From assembly GCF_000379105.1 (NCBI RefSeq), contig NZ_KB900609.1, positions 1,086,240 through 1,121,105 of the forward strand: a stretch of DNA of 34,866 nucleotides. The letters are read 5' to 3'. Below are positions 16,705 through 24,110 of the stretch, one piece after another (positions within the stretch are counted from its first letter, which is position 1; each line of letters begins with the position of its first letter). A model generated the notes under the pieces. The model saw only the letters and a program-made list of their open reading frames with translations. It made no database searches and was not told where the DNA came from. Both the position numbers and the translations under genes were made by a program. The stretch comes from Methylobacterium sp. WSM2598. Its GTDB lineage: Bacteria > Pseudomonadota > Alphaproteobacteria > Rhizobiales > Beijerinckiaceae.

Positions 16705-17363
16705 GCGCCCGCTCCGAGCCGGCGCTCGCCGATCCGCACCAGGACGGTCAGCGGGAACAGGATCACGAAATAGGCCACCGCCACCGCCGTGTAGGTTTCG
16801 AGCGGCCGGTAGCTGTCATGGGCCGCCACCTGCGCCTGGTAGACGAGGTCGGGCACCGCCAGCACCGAGACGAGCGAGGTGTTCTTGAGCTGGATGATCG
16901 ACTGGTTCATCAGCGGCGGGACCATGCGCCGGAAGGCCTGCGGCAGGATGATCCGGCGCATGGTCTGGCCCGGGGTCATGCCGAGGGCGGCGCCGGCCTC
17001 GCCCTGGCCGGCATCGATCGAGACGATGCCGGCCCGGATGATCTCGGCGTAGAACGAGCCGCCGTAGCAGGACAGGGCGAGGAGCGAGGCCGTGACCGGC
17101 GACATCTCGAGGCCGGTGAGGATCGGCAGGGCGTAGTAGAACCAGATCAGCTGCACCAGGACCGGGGTGCAGCGAAAGATCTCCACGAAGCCGAGGACGA
17201 GGCCGCGCACGAGAGCGAGGCGCGACAGGCTGGCGAGCCCGCCGACGAGGCCGACGGCGAGACCGAGGGCGACGATGCCGGCCGTGAAGGCCACCGTCAC
17301 GGCGAGCCCGTTGAGGAGCAGCCAGCGGTAGCCCCAGAGGACGCCAAAATCCCACACGTACAT
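16701..17363 (-). CDS. Polar amino acid-type ABC transporter permease (HisM/GlnP-like)
   Basis: 220 residues with about five membrane segments, of the His/Glu/Gln/Arg permease family. Signature segments are GLAVTVAFTAGIVALGLAVG, EIFRCTPVLVQLIWFYYALP, and the EAA loop EAGAALGMTPGQTMRRIILPQAFRRMVPPL that docks the ATPase, followed by IIQLKNTSLVSVLAVPDL. Only one permease gene is present, so it likely works as a homodimer. It lies 22 bases after the binding-protein gene and overlaps the ATPase gene. Confidence 0.92.
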   Translation of the reverse strand: MYVWDFGVLWGYRWLLLNGLAVTVAFTAGIVALGLAVGLVGGLASLSRLALVRGLVLGFVEIFRCTPVLVQLIWFYYALPILTGLEMSPVTASLLALSCYGGSFYAEIIRAGIVSIDAGQGEAGAALGMTPGQTMRRIILPQAFRRMVPPLMNQSIIQLKNTSLVSVLAVPDLVYQAQVAAHDSYRPLETYTAVAVAYFVILFPLTVLVRIGERRLGAGA

Positions 17364-17385
17364 GCCGCGCCCCCGGGCCGGCCGC

Positions 17386-18234
17386 TCAGATCGACACGCC
17401 CGGCGGGAAATCGGCCTCGGTCACCCCGACGGATTCGAGGTTGCCGATGATCGCCGAGCGGATGAAGCCCATGCCCTTGTTGAACTCGATCCAGGTGCTG
17501 ACGTAGTCGCGCCACGTCTTGTCGGCCTCGCGCCGGAAGCCGGCGTTCGAGGTGGTCGAGAAGATCGGCATCGGCAGCGTGAACTGGCCGAGGGCGGGGT
17601 TCTTCTTGAGGACGGTGAGGGAGAGGATGAAGACGAGGCACTGGGCGTCGACCCGCCCGGCCTGGAGGGCGGCGGTGGCGTCGTCCGCCCCCTTGAGCCG
17701 GGTGATCTGGGCCTTCGGGGCGAGCCGCGTCACCACCGCGTCGTGCGACGAGCCGGCATCGACCGCGATGCGCACGGCCGGATCGTTCATCTCCGCCCAG
17801 GTCTTCCTCTCGAAGCCCTTCCGGGTGATGAACGTGAAGGCGTTGGCGAAGACCGGGACCGAGAAGTCCACGACCAGGGCGCGCTTCGGCGTCGGGTTCA
17901 GGCCGAAGAACACGTCGGTCTTGCCGGCCTGCAGGTCGAGGACGGAGTTGCCCCAGGTGGTCTCGGTGACGTCGAGCTCGCATTCGAGCTCGTCGGCCAG
18001 GGCCTTGCAGATGTCGATGTAGAAGCCCTTCCACTGGCCGCTGGCGAGGTCCCTGTAATAGTAGGGGGCGCCGCCGTTCACCGCGCCGATGCGCAGCTTC
18101 CGGGTGCGGCGGACGCGCTCGAAGGTGGTCTCTCCGGCCGTCGGCTGGGCGGCGGCTGGCGCGGCCACGGCCGCCGCTCCCCCGGCGAGGGCGCCCATGC
18201 CGACCAGGGAGGCGATATCCCGGCGTGAGATCAT
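17386..18234 (-). CDS. Amino acid-type ABC transporter substrate-binding protein (SBP_bac_3)
   Basis: 282 residues, first gene of the six-gene minus-strand operon. The N-terminus MISRRDIASLVGMGALAGGA has a twin-arginine-like signal (SRRDIAS, a hydrophobic stretch, then AAPAAAQP). The mature protein opens with the family segment TRKLRIGAVNGGAPYYYRD and then GFYIDICKALADELECELDVTE, typical of type II amino-acid-binding proteins. It should set importer specificity, but ligand residues cannot be read reliably. The operon promoter should lie in the 188 bases before it (18235-18422), where nothing convincing stands out. Confidence 0.9.
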   Translation of the reverse strand: MISRRDIASLVGMGALAGGAAAVAAPAAAQPTAGETTFERVRRTRKLRIGAVNGGAPYYYRDLASGQWKGFYIDICKALADELECELDVTETTWGNSVLDLQAGKTDVFFGLNPTPKRALVVDFSVPVFANAFTFITRKGFERKTWAEMNDPAVRIAVDAGSSHDAVVTRLAPKAQITRLKGADDATAALQAGRVDAQCLVFILSLTVLKKNPALGQFTLPMPIFSTTSNAGFRREADKTWRDYVSTWIEFNKGMGFIRSAIIGNLESVGVTEADFPPGVSI

Positions 18235-18422
18235 GACCTGTCTCCTGTCCCGGCTCGGTTGTCCGGCGACGCAGGGGAATGGTCAAGCTCGCCGTGAGGC
18301 CGGCGCCGACGACCGCGCGGACCGGATGGCCGACGACGCTCCCGCGCGTCGATGCGGAGGATATCCGAGCGGTGGCGTCTTGTCCGATCCGGCGCTCGCG
18401 CCCGAACCCGTCGCGCGGGCTC

Positions 18423-18719
18423 CTACGCCGTCCGCAGGCCGCCCGGCACCACGGTCAGGACCGGCCGGCGCCGCCCGGAGGAGACCACCACCTCGCTCAC
18501 CCCGTCCTGCTCCGCGACGACCTCGATCGCGCAGCCGAAGCCGCGCGCCACGCTGCGCGCCTGATCGAGGCTGGCGCTCGAGAGCAGGCGCGTGAAGCTG
18601 CGGCCGCCCTGCTGCGCGAGCTGCGCGACCAGCAGCCCGATCTCCACGCCTTCCTGGAAGCTCGCGTCCCGCCCCGGAAAGCGCAGGCGCAATCCGTCCT
18701 CAACCTGGATGTGGCGCAT
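18423..18719 (-). CDS. Small protein of unknown function
   Basis: 98 residues, not recognised. The N-terminal part (MRHIQVEDGLRLRFPGR, then EGVEIGLLVAQLAQQGG) and the predicted alternation of strands and helices look like a folded cytosolic protein without signal peptide or cysteines apart from one. Amino acid use is balanced (Val, Ser, Glu, Gln present), unlike the Arg/Pro-rich noise frames around it, which supports a real gene. It is on the same strand as the stress genes but separated from them by a strong hairpin. Confidence 0.6.
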   Translation of the reverse strand: MRHIQVEDGLRLRFPGRDASFQEGVEIGLLVAQLAQQGGRSFTRLLSSASLDQARSVARGFGCAIEVVAEQDGVSEVVVSSGRRRPVLTVVPGGLRTA

Positions 18720-18842
18720 CCCCGTTCATCCCGCCGCCCGTGTCATCGTGCTGTCACGCTGGTTAACGGCAGCGAAACGCCTCGCCCAGAGCGGACGAGG
18801 CGTCGGCGCGCGCGCGGGCGGCACCGTTGTGGCGCGGCCACA

Positions 18843-18870
18843 CCCGGGCCGCGCCGTGGCGCGGCCCGGG
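18843..18870 (-). terminator. Strong GC hairpin downstream of the stress operon
   Basis: cccgggccgcgcc (18843-18855) and ggcgcggcccggg (18858-18870) form a perfect 13-bp inverted repeat with two bases between. It begins 27 bases beyond the stop of the DUF2382 gene ending at 18898, the place for a terminator on the minus strand. No T-run follows. Confidence 0.6.
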
Positions 18871-18897
18871 CGGGAAGCGGGATCGCGAACGGGCCGG

Positions 18898-19815
18898 TCA
18901 GCGCCGCGGCGTGGTGGGAGTGTCCGTCGTGCCGGTGCGGGTGACCTTGTCGCGCTCGTCCTCGATCTCGACCTCGGTCCGGCGGACCTTGTCGGAGACG
19001 GTCTCGGTGCGCTGCTCGACGTCCTTGCGCAGCCCGATCTCCTCCTTCACGCGGACGTCCTTCGAGACCACCGCCTCCTCGGCCCGCTCGGCGGCCTCGA
19101 TCGTCCGCTCGGCGAACAGCCGCTCGTCGGCCTGGGTCGGCGCCCGGTCCACCGGCCGGCGCTCGAGATGGACGCGCTCCTCGCGCAGGCCCACCTGCTC
19201 CTGCACGGGCGTCTCGACCACGTAGGAACGCACCCGCACGCGGCCGGCCTCGGCCACCCGCTTGCCGACCCGCAGCCGCTCCTCGGCCACCGGGATCGTC
19301 TCGTCGCGGCCCACGGTCGCGCCGGTCGCCGTGCCGCCGCGCGCGGTCGCGGCGCCGGTCGCCGCGGTGGTGCGGGCGGTCGCGGTGCCCGACGCGGTGG
19401 CGCCCCGCGCCGTCGCGGTCGTGCCCGAGGCGGCGGCGGGGTAGCCGGTCCAGCCCTCGCGGCGCCACGCCGCCTCGCGCTCGTCCATGTGCACCGCGCC
19501 CGCGCCCTCGAGCACGTCCGCGATCCGGCTGGCATCGCCCGGCTCGGCCGTGACGATCACCATGGTGCCGCCCCGGCTCATGCCCTCGGCGTAGGCGTAG
19601 CGATCCTCGTCGGGCATGAAGATGTCCTTCAGGGACGCCCAGAAGCCGCCCTCGTCCCGGCGATGGTCGTAGGACGTGCCCGTCGCCGTGGTGCTGCTCT
19701 GCGTCTCCGGGGAGAGGCGGATGCTCGTGCGGGGCACGCCGAGCGCGACGACGCGCTCGATGGCGGCCTCGGCCTCGCGGCGGCTGTCGAAGAGGGCCGT
19801 GATGGTCTGCGACAT
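18898..19815 (-). CDS. DUF2382 (YsnF/AvaK) stress-response protein with YflT-like N-terminus
   Basis: 305 residues. Residues 1-110 resemble the general stress protein 17M/YflT domain (MSQTITALFDSRREAEAAIE, then GGTMVIVTA and a Glu/Ala-rich helix). Residues about 130-170 are a low-complexity Thr/Ala/Gly linker. From about 172 the DUF2382 domain runs with its characteristic paired strands: IPVAEERLRVGKRVAEAGRV, VRSYVVETPVQEQVGLREE, then a charged tail. Such proteins accumulate under general stress; biochemical function is unknown. The start follows GGAGGAG and is 3 bases after the stop of the upstream DUF2382 gene, so they form an operon. Confidence 0.85.
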   Translation of the reverse strand: MSQTITALFDSRREAEAAIERVVALGVPRTSIRLSPETQSSTTATGTSYDHRRDEGGFWASLKDIFMPDEDRYAYAEGMSRGGTMVIVTAEPGDASRIADVLEGAGAVHMDEREAAWRREGWTGYPAAASGTTATARGATASGTATARTTAATGAATARGGTATGATVGRDETIPVAEERLRVGKRVAEAGRVRVRSYVVETPVQEQVGLREERVHLERRPVDRAPTQADERLFAERTIEAAERAEEAVVSKDVRVKEEIGLRKDVEQRTETVSDKVRRTEVEIEDERDKVTRTGTTDTPTTPRR

Positions 19816-19818
19816 ACT

Positions 19819-20349
19819 CTACTCCTCCGTGGGGAAATCGGGGTTGGGGGTGCCATCGGGCCGGAGACGCTCGATGGTCGCGTGCTGGCGGCGCAGGGTG
19901 ACGGGGAGCTCCACGTCCTCCCCCCGGGTCGTCTGGCGGATATGCACCTCCTCCTTGAGGATGAGGCGCTTCTCGACCACGAGGACCTCTTCCAGGACGG
20001 GGATGATGGTCACCCCCGCCTCGGTGCGAACCTGAGGGGCCGGCTCGCCTTCGGCGATGACGCGGTCGATCGGGACGCGGCTCACCCCGACGGCGTCGCT
20101 GCGCAGGGTCTCGCGCAGCACCTGCTCGCTCAGCGCGACGTGGGTCCGCACCCGCACCCGCCCCGTCTCGACCACGCGCTTGTCGATCCGGGCGGTTTCT
20201 TCCGCAATCGGGATAGTCTGGGAGGACTCCGACAGCTCTACCGCTGCAGTCGACCTCACAGACGTCTCGGAATGCCGTTCCGCATGACGATCAGAGCTCG
20301 CCTGATCGTTTCCTTCAGCAATGCTGATCGGGTCAGAGCTTGGTTTCAT
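19819..20349 (-). CDS. DUF2382 (YsnF/AvaK) stress-response protein
   Basis: 176 residues. After a polar N-terminus of about 50 residues the DUF2382 domain follows: IPIAEETARIDKRVVETGRV, VRTHVALSEQVLRETLRSD, VPIDRVIAEGEPAPQVRTEAG, IPVLEEVLVVEKRLILKEEVHI. The ATG at 20349 (MKPSSDPIS) is preferred over an in-frame ATG at 20469, because the region between carries a candidate EcfG promoter and reads less like protein. It is the first gene of a two-gene operon with the larger DUF2382 protein. Function is known only as stress-associated. Confidence 0.82.
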   Translation of the reverse strand: MKPSSDPISIAEGNDQASSDRHAERHSETSVRSTAAVELSESSQTIPIAEETARIDKRVVETGRVRVRTHVALSEQVLRETLRSDAVGVSRVPIDRVIAEGEPAPQVRTEAGVTIIPVLEEVLVVEKRLILKEEVHIRQTTRGEDVELPVTLRRQHATIERLRPDGTPNPDFPTEE

Positions 20350-20373
20350 CGTCCGCCACCTGCTCGGCGGGAG

Positions 20374-20399
20374 AACCCAGGGCGGGGCGGAGCTGTTCC
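20374..20399 (-). promoter_or_regulatory. Candidate EcfG (general stress sigma) promoter
   Basis: On the minus strand, GGAAC (20399-20395) is followed after 17 bases by GGTT (20377-20374), close to the alphaproteobacterial EcfG pattern GGAAC-N16/17-cGTT. It lies about 25 bases before the ATG of the first DUF2382 gene, with a GGTGGCGG stretch between. The stress-type gene behind it fits; the match alone is modest. Confidence 0.45.
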
Positions 20400-20557
20400 A
20401 AGGAATGTTAATTTCTTTCACATCGGCCAAGCTCTCGCGCCGGGACGGCGCCGCCGGATCCGCCGCCATTTAACCGTCAGCTGCGCGCGGGGGCCGAACT
20501 CCGATCGGACGGGAGCGTTCCCGGCACTCCTCCCGGCGCAAATCCCCTCCGTCCATC

Positions 20558-20752
20558 GTGTCAGAAGCCAAGACCATCACCTTCAAGGGGCGCGGCCACG
20601 CCTCCCGCATCCAGGGACGCATCCTCCTGAAGGTCTGCCCGCTCTGCTCCCAGAAGAACTCGCCCCAGGCCGAGCCGACCGGGCGCTGCGGCTGGTGCGC
20701 CTACGTGCCCGACCCGCGCGACATCGAGATCGCGCGGCCCGGCACCCTCTGA
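20558..20752 (+). CDS. Small four-cysteine (zinc-ribbon-like) protein
   Basis: 64 residues from a GTG start. Two knuckles, CPLC and CGWC, separated by 16 residues, suggest one bound zinc ion. The N-terminus (SEAKTITFKGRGHASRIQ) is basic. No family is recognised with certainty. The balanced composition and the regular cysteine spacing support a real gene. It is convergent with the sensor kinase gene and divergent from the stress operon. The GTG start has only a weak upstream purine run, so the start is uncertain. Confidence 0.62.
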   Translation: MSEAKTITFKGRGHASRIQGRILLKVCPLCSQKNSPQAEPTGRCGWCAYVPDPRDIEIARPGTL

Positions 20753-20798
20753 CCGGAGCCGCCGCGCCCACCTTCGGGCTTCGCGCCACGCGGGGCCG

Positions 20799-23279
20799 TC
20801 AGCCGCGGCGGCCCTCGACGAGCCGCGCGATCGCCCGCACGATGTGCCGCGGCTCGATCGGTTTCTGGAGCCGCACGACGTCCCCGAACTCGGCCGGGAT
20901 GACGGCTTGGTCGTAGCCGGTGAGGAAGATGAACGGCGTGCCGGCCTGGAAGAGCGCGCGGGCCGTCTCGAAGGAGGGGCCGGCGCCCAGGTTGATGTCC
21001 ACCACGGCGGCGGTCACGCCGCCCGCGCGCAGGGCCGCGAGGGCGGCCTCCTCGCGCGGGAAGGGTCCCACCACCACGGCACCGGCGGCCTGCAGGGCGG
21101 CTTCCGCGTCGCTGGCGAGGAAGAAATCGTCCTCCGCCACCAGGACGCGCTGCCCGACGAGGCTGGGCTCACCGATCATGTCGAGGGCACCTCCGCTGAC
21201 GCCCGTGCGGACCGGCGCGTCGGTTTCGAGGATACTGGGCGCCGGCCCCAAGGGGAACTCGATGCTGGCCTCGGCGCCCTCGCGGGTGACCGCGAGGCGT
21301 CCGCGGCCGCCGAGTTCGTAGGGGACCCGCTGCTCGATCAGGCTGGTGCCGAAGCCGCGGTGGGCGGGCGGCGCCCAGTCGGGCTCGGGCGGGCGGGTCT
21401 CGGACCAGGCGAGCCGCAGCCAGGGCCGTCCGTCGGGACGGGTCAGGCGCCAGCGCGCGACGACCCGCCCCCGGGACCCCGCCAGGGCCCCGTGCTTCAG
21501 GGCGTTCGTCGCGAGTTCGTGGACGGCCAGCGACAGCACCTCGGCGGCTTTGGGGGCGAGCGTCACGGGCGGGCCGGAGAGGTCGTACTGCCCCGGGTCC
21601 TGGGCCTGGGCCTCGAGTTCGGCCCGCACGAGCGCGTCGACCTCCACGCCCAGATTCGCCGCCCGGGTCAGCAGCGCCTGGGTCCGGGCGAGGGCCATCA
21701 GCCGCCCCGACAGGAGCTCCGCGTAGTCGCGCACGTGCATCGCGGTGTCCGCCGTGCGCGCCGTGACCGAGCGGATCATCGCCATGATGTTGCGCACCCG
21801 GTGCTGCAGCTCGGCCAGGAGCACCGCCTGGTGCTCGGCCGATTGCTTCGCCTCGGTGACGTCGCTGGCGATGCCGGCGAGGCGCTGCACCCGCTCCTCC
21901 GGGCCGAAGAGCGGGAAGTCGGTGCTGCGGATCCAGCGGAAGGCGCCGTCCGCCGGCCGGCGGATCCGGAACTCGTGCGTCACCGAACGGCCCTGCCGCA
22001 CCTCGTCGAGCCGCCGCAGCGCCGCCTCGCGGTCGTCCGGCACGATCAGGGCGCCCCAGCGGCGCGGGTCGCCCGCCACCGCCTCGCGCGGCAGGCCGTA
22101 GATCGGCTCGAAGGCGGGACTCAGGAATTCCAGCGCGAGCGTGTCGGCCGACCGGATCCAGAGGATGTCGGAGGACGCGTTGGCGAAGTGCCGGAAGCGC
22201 TCCTCGCTGCCGCGCAGGGCCGCCTCGGCACGGGCCCGCTCCACCGCCGCCCAGGTGCGCTCCGCCGTCTCCTCGGTGATCGCGACCTCGTCGGGCCGGA
22301 AATCGTGCGGGCCGGCATAGTGCACCGTGAGGATCGCCACGAGCCGGCCCTGCTTGACCAGGGGCACGCAGAGCGTCGCGCCGACCCCCAGCGTGGCATG
22401 CGCGGCCTTCTCGGCCGGCGTCATCAGCGGATCGGCCTGGATGTCGGGGCGCACGCAGGGGCGCCCCGCCCGCAGCGCCTCCATCAGCTCGCGCCCGTAA
22501 TCGGCGTAGCGGTAGCGCCCGGCGATGCTGGGCCCCCCCCGGGTCCAGTCCTGCTTCAGGTCGACATGCGCGCCGTCGCCCACATCCTCCGCGTAGGCCA
22601 CCCGGTCGGCGCCCAGGTGCTCCCCGAGGGCCCGCTGGGCCGCCTGCTGCACCGCGACCGGGTCGTCGAGGTCGCGCAGCGCGTCGCTCAGCGTCAGCAG
22701 GAAGGCTTGGCGCTCCTCGCTCCTGCGCAGGGCGCGCTCGGCCAACCGGCGGGCCGTCGTCTCGACCGCCACCATCAGGAAGCCGCCGACCTCACCGCTC
22801 TCCAGCCGGACGGGGGTCCAGCTCGCCGTGAACCATCCGGTCCGCGGGCCGTCGCCGCGGCTCCAGAGGTCGAAGGGGGTGTCGTCCCAGAGCTGGGACG
22901 TCCCGGCGAGCGTCGCCTCGACCGCCGGGCGCAGGAAATCGGCGAGTTCCGGCCAGACCCGCACCAGCGGCGCCCCGAGCGCGCCCGGATGCTTGTCGCC
23001 GAGGATCGCCCGGTAGGCGTCGTTGTAGAGCAGCGCCGCCTCCTTCCCCCAGCAGAGGCCCGCCGGCTGGCGCATGGCGAGCACCAGCTGAAGGGTGGTG
23101 CGCAGGTCCCGCGGCCAGCCCGCCAGCGGCCCGAGCGGCGTCGCGTCCCAGGCGTGGGCGCGGATGCACCCGCCCATCTCGCCGCCGCCGTACGGCCACG
23201 TGCCGCTCCCGGCGCTCTCGCGCTCATGACGCAAGGATGCACACCCATTTCCGCGCTCACGCCGAGGACCATCGCGCAT
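20799..23279 (-). CDS. Hybrid HWE-family sensor histidine kinase (PAS-GAF-PAS-HWE-receiver)
   Basis: 826 residues, no membrane segments, so a cytosolic sensor. Order: PAS at about 60-175, GAF at about 190-350, PAS/PAC at about 357-475 (ending GIASDVTEAKQ), HWE kinase core with His493 in LQHRVRNIMAMIRS, N-box HELATNALKHG (Asn592) and the defining WSE (Trp625, Glu627), then a receiver at about 710-820 with acidic pair AEDD, phospho-acceptor Asp761 in VVDINLG and Lys806 in LQKP. HWE kinases are typical of alphaproteobacteria and many feed the general stress or light responses. The ATG at 23279 is chosen because GGGAGG lies just upstream; the GGGEMG segment common at the N-terminus of such proteins is kept. 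No partner regulator gene is adjacent. Confidence 0.9.
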   Translation of the reverse strand: MRDGPRRERGNGCASLRHERESAGSGTWPYGGGEMGGCIRAHAWDATPLGPLAGWPRDLRTTLQLVLAMRQPAGLCWGKEAALLYNDAYRAILGDKHPGALGAPLVRVWPELADFLRPAVEATLAGTSQLWDDTPFDLWSRGDGPRTGWFTASWTPVRLESGEVGGFLMVAVETTARRLAERALRRSEERQAFLLTLSDALRDLDDPVAVQQAAQRALGEHLGADRVAYAEDVGDGAHVDLKQDWTRGGPSIAGRYRYADYGRELMEALRAGRPCVRPDIQADPLMTPAEKAAHATLGVGATLCVPLVKQGRLVAILTVHYAGPHDFRPDEVAITEETAERTWAAVERARAEAALRGSEERFRHFANASSDILWIRSADTLALEFLSPAFEPIYGLPREAVAGDPRRWGALIVPDDREAALRRLDEVRQGRSVTHEFRIRRPADGAFRWIRSTDFPLFGPEERVQRLAGIASDVTEAKQSAEHQAVLLAELQHRVRNIMAMIRSVTARTADTAMHVRDYAELLSGRLMALARTQALLTRAANLGVEVDALVRAELEAQAQDPGQYDLSGPPVTLAPKAAEVLSLAVHELATNALKHGALAGSRGRVVARWRLTRPDGRPWLRLAWSETRPPEPDWAPPAHRGFGTSLIEQRVPYELGGRGRLAVTREGAEASIEFPLGPAPSILETDAPVRTGVSGGALDMIGEPSLVGQRVLVAEDDFFLASDAEAALQAAGAVVVGPFPREEAALAALRAGGVTAAVVDINLGAGPSFETARALFQAGTPFIFLTGYDQAVIPAEFGDVVRLQKPIEPRHIVRAIARLVEGRRG

Positions 23280-23313
23280 CCGGAGCCTCCCGCCGGCCGC
23301 AGCGTGGCCGGCA

Positions 23314-23342
23314 GTTCGACGCCAGAGCGGGATTGCTGTCAA
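23314..23342 (-). promoter_or_regulatory. Candidate sigma70-type promoter for the sensor kinase
   Basis: On the minus strand TTGACA (23342-23337) is followed after 17 bases by TCGAAC (23319-23314). The -35 is perfect, the -10 poor. It lies about 35 bases before the kinase ATG, leaving a short leader with the GGGAGG site. Confidence 0.35.
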
Positions 23343-23741
23343 CCGAGCGCCGCCGTCGAGCCGCGCCGACCGACGATAAGTCGCATCCGAGACGATCTCG
23401 GCCTCCCGCCCCGCAAGTGACCGGGATCGATCGATCTCGTCGGCCGACGGACAAGGGATCTGCTTTGCGATGCTGTCCCGCCGACGTTCCGTGAGCTCGC
23501 TCCTCCGCGAGCGGGTCCTGGAGTAGCCTGGCGGACTCGCCGCCTCGGTCGCCGTCGCGATCGCTCTCCCGGCGATTAGCCAAGGAGCCCTACAACCAAG
23601 AAGTCATGAAAACGACGCCCCGCAACCAAAGGGAGCGGATGGCAGCCTCTGCTCCAGGGCGCGATCCGGTTGGACGCTCGGCCCAACGGCCTAGGTCGCC
23701 GGGAAACATTGTGCACGAAATATTAGATGTCTATTGCAAAC
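23343..23741. other. Gene-free divergent region
   Basis: About 400 bases between the kinase promoter and the small-protein gene. No protein-like frame was seen. Bases 23700-23755 are clearly less GC-rich than the surroundings, as expected for a promoter region serving the plus-strand small gene. Confidence 0.45.
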
Positions 23742-23751
23742 GGTACAATTC
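23742..23751 (+). promoter_or_regulatory. Element ggtacaattc shared with the alcohol-dehydrogenase island
   Basis: The 10-mer ggtacaattc at 23742-23751 recurs exactly at 27494-27503 in the divergent promoter of the quinoprotein cluster. It contains TACAAT, a fair -10 hexamer, 25 bases before the ATG at 23775. It could be a promoter -10 with preceding GG or part of an activator site. No good -35 is seen at 16-18 bases. Confidence 0.4.
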
Positions 23752-23774
23752 CAATGTGGCCCTGGGAGGCTTCC

Positions 23775-24035
23775 ATGACCCGCATCGCCCTCACGATTCC
23801 CGGCCCGAGCCGCTCGGCGATCTCGATCGGGCTGCTCGGGGCCGTCGGTGCTGTGACGGCGCTGCTGGCCGGCCTGACCCTCGCCCCCGAGCCGGCCATC
23901 TCGTCACCCTCGGCGCCGGCCGCGGTAAGCCACCCGGTCGCCGCACCGCGCGCGGCCGGGCCCAAGGCGATGCCCTCCGGCGAGCCGCGGCGCGCGGTGC
24001 GGGTCGTCTATCCGGGACCCGTCGTCGCGCGGTGA
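23775..24035 (+). CDS. Small membrane-anchored or secreted protein of unknown function
   Basis: 86 residues, not recognised. The N-terminus has a basic start and a hydrophobic segment (SAISIGLLGAVGAVTALLAGLTL, residues about 14-36) that is a signal peptide or single membrane anchor. The rest is a short Pro/Ala/Ser-rich tail ending RAVRVVYPGPVVAR. A GGGAGG site precedes the ATG. It is convergent with the PQQ alcohol dehydrogenase gene and shares an upstream 10-mer with that cluster, which hints at, but does not prove, co-regulation. Confidence 0.6.
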   Translation: MTRIALTIPGPSRSAISIGLLGAVGAVTALLAGLTLAPEPAISSPSAPAAVSHPVAAPRAAGPKAMPSGEPRRAVRVVYPGPVVAR

Positions 24036-24045
24036 GCGCGTTCGG

Positions 24046-24100
24046 CCGCGCGGGATCGCTGCTCCCGCGCGGCGGAGGAGCCGGCCGCCCGGCCGGCTCC
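24046..24100. terminator. Two tandem hairpins between convergent genes
   Basis: ccgcgcggga (24046-24055) pairs with tcccgcgcgg (24063-24072) around a 7-base loop, and ggagccggcc (24077-24086) pairs with ggccggctcc (24091-24100) around gccc. Both stems are perfect 10-bp. They fill the gap between the small gene stop (24035) and the alcohol dehydrogenase stop (24111), so they likely terminate transcription from both sides. Confidence 0.7.
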
Positions 24101-24110
24101 CGCCACGGCC

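Noticed and set aside
16701..18234. Importer genes as part of the liv-type system
   Set aside because: The sequences are of the polar amino acid (GlnQ/HisM/SBP_bac_3) family on the opposite strand; they are an independent transporter.
20350..20469. N-terminal extension of the first DUF2382 protein from the ATG at 20469
   Set aside because: The extension covers the candidate EcfG promoter and is not part of the domain. The ATG at 20349 has a usable purine run upstream.
20844..23420. Very long plus-strand open frame (858 codons) opposite the sensor kinase
   Set aside because: It is an antisense frame of a clear PAS-GAF-HWE kinase; its translation is Arg/Gly/His-rich with no motifs, as expected where GC-rich third positions suppress stop codons.
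23775..24035. Lanmodulin or other EF-hand lanthanide protein
   Set aside because: The chain has no acidic DxDxDG loops; the tail is Pro/Ala/Ser-rich.
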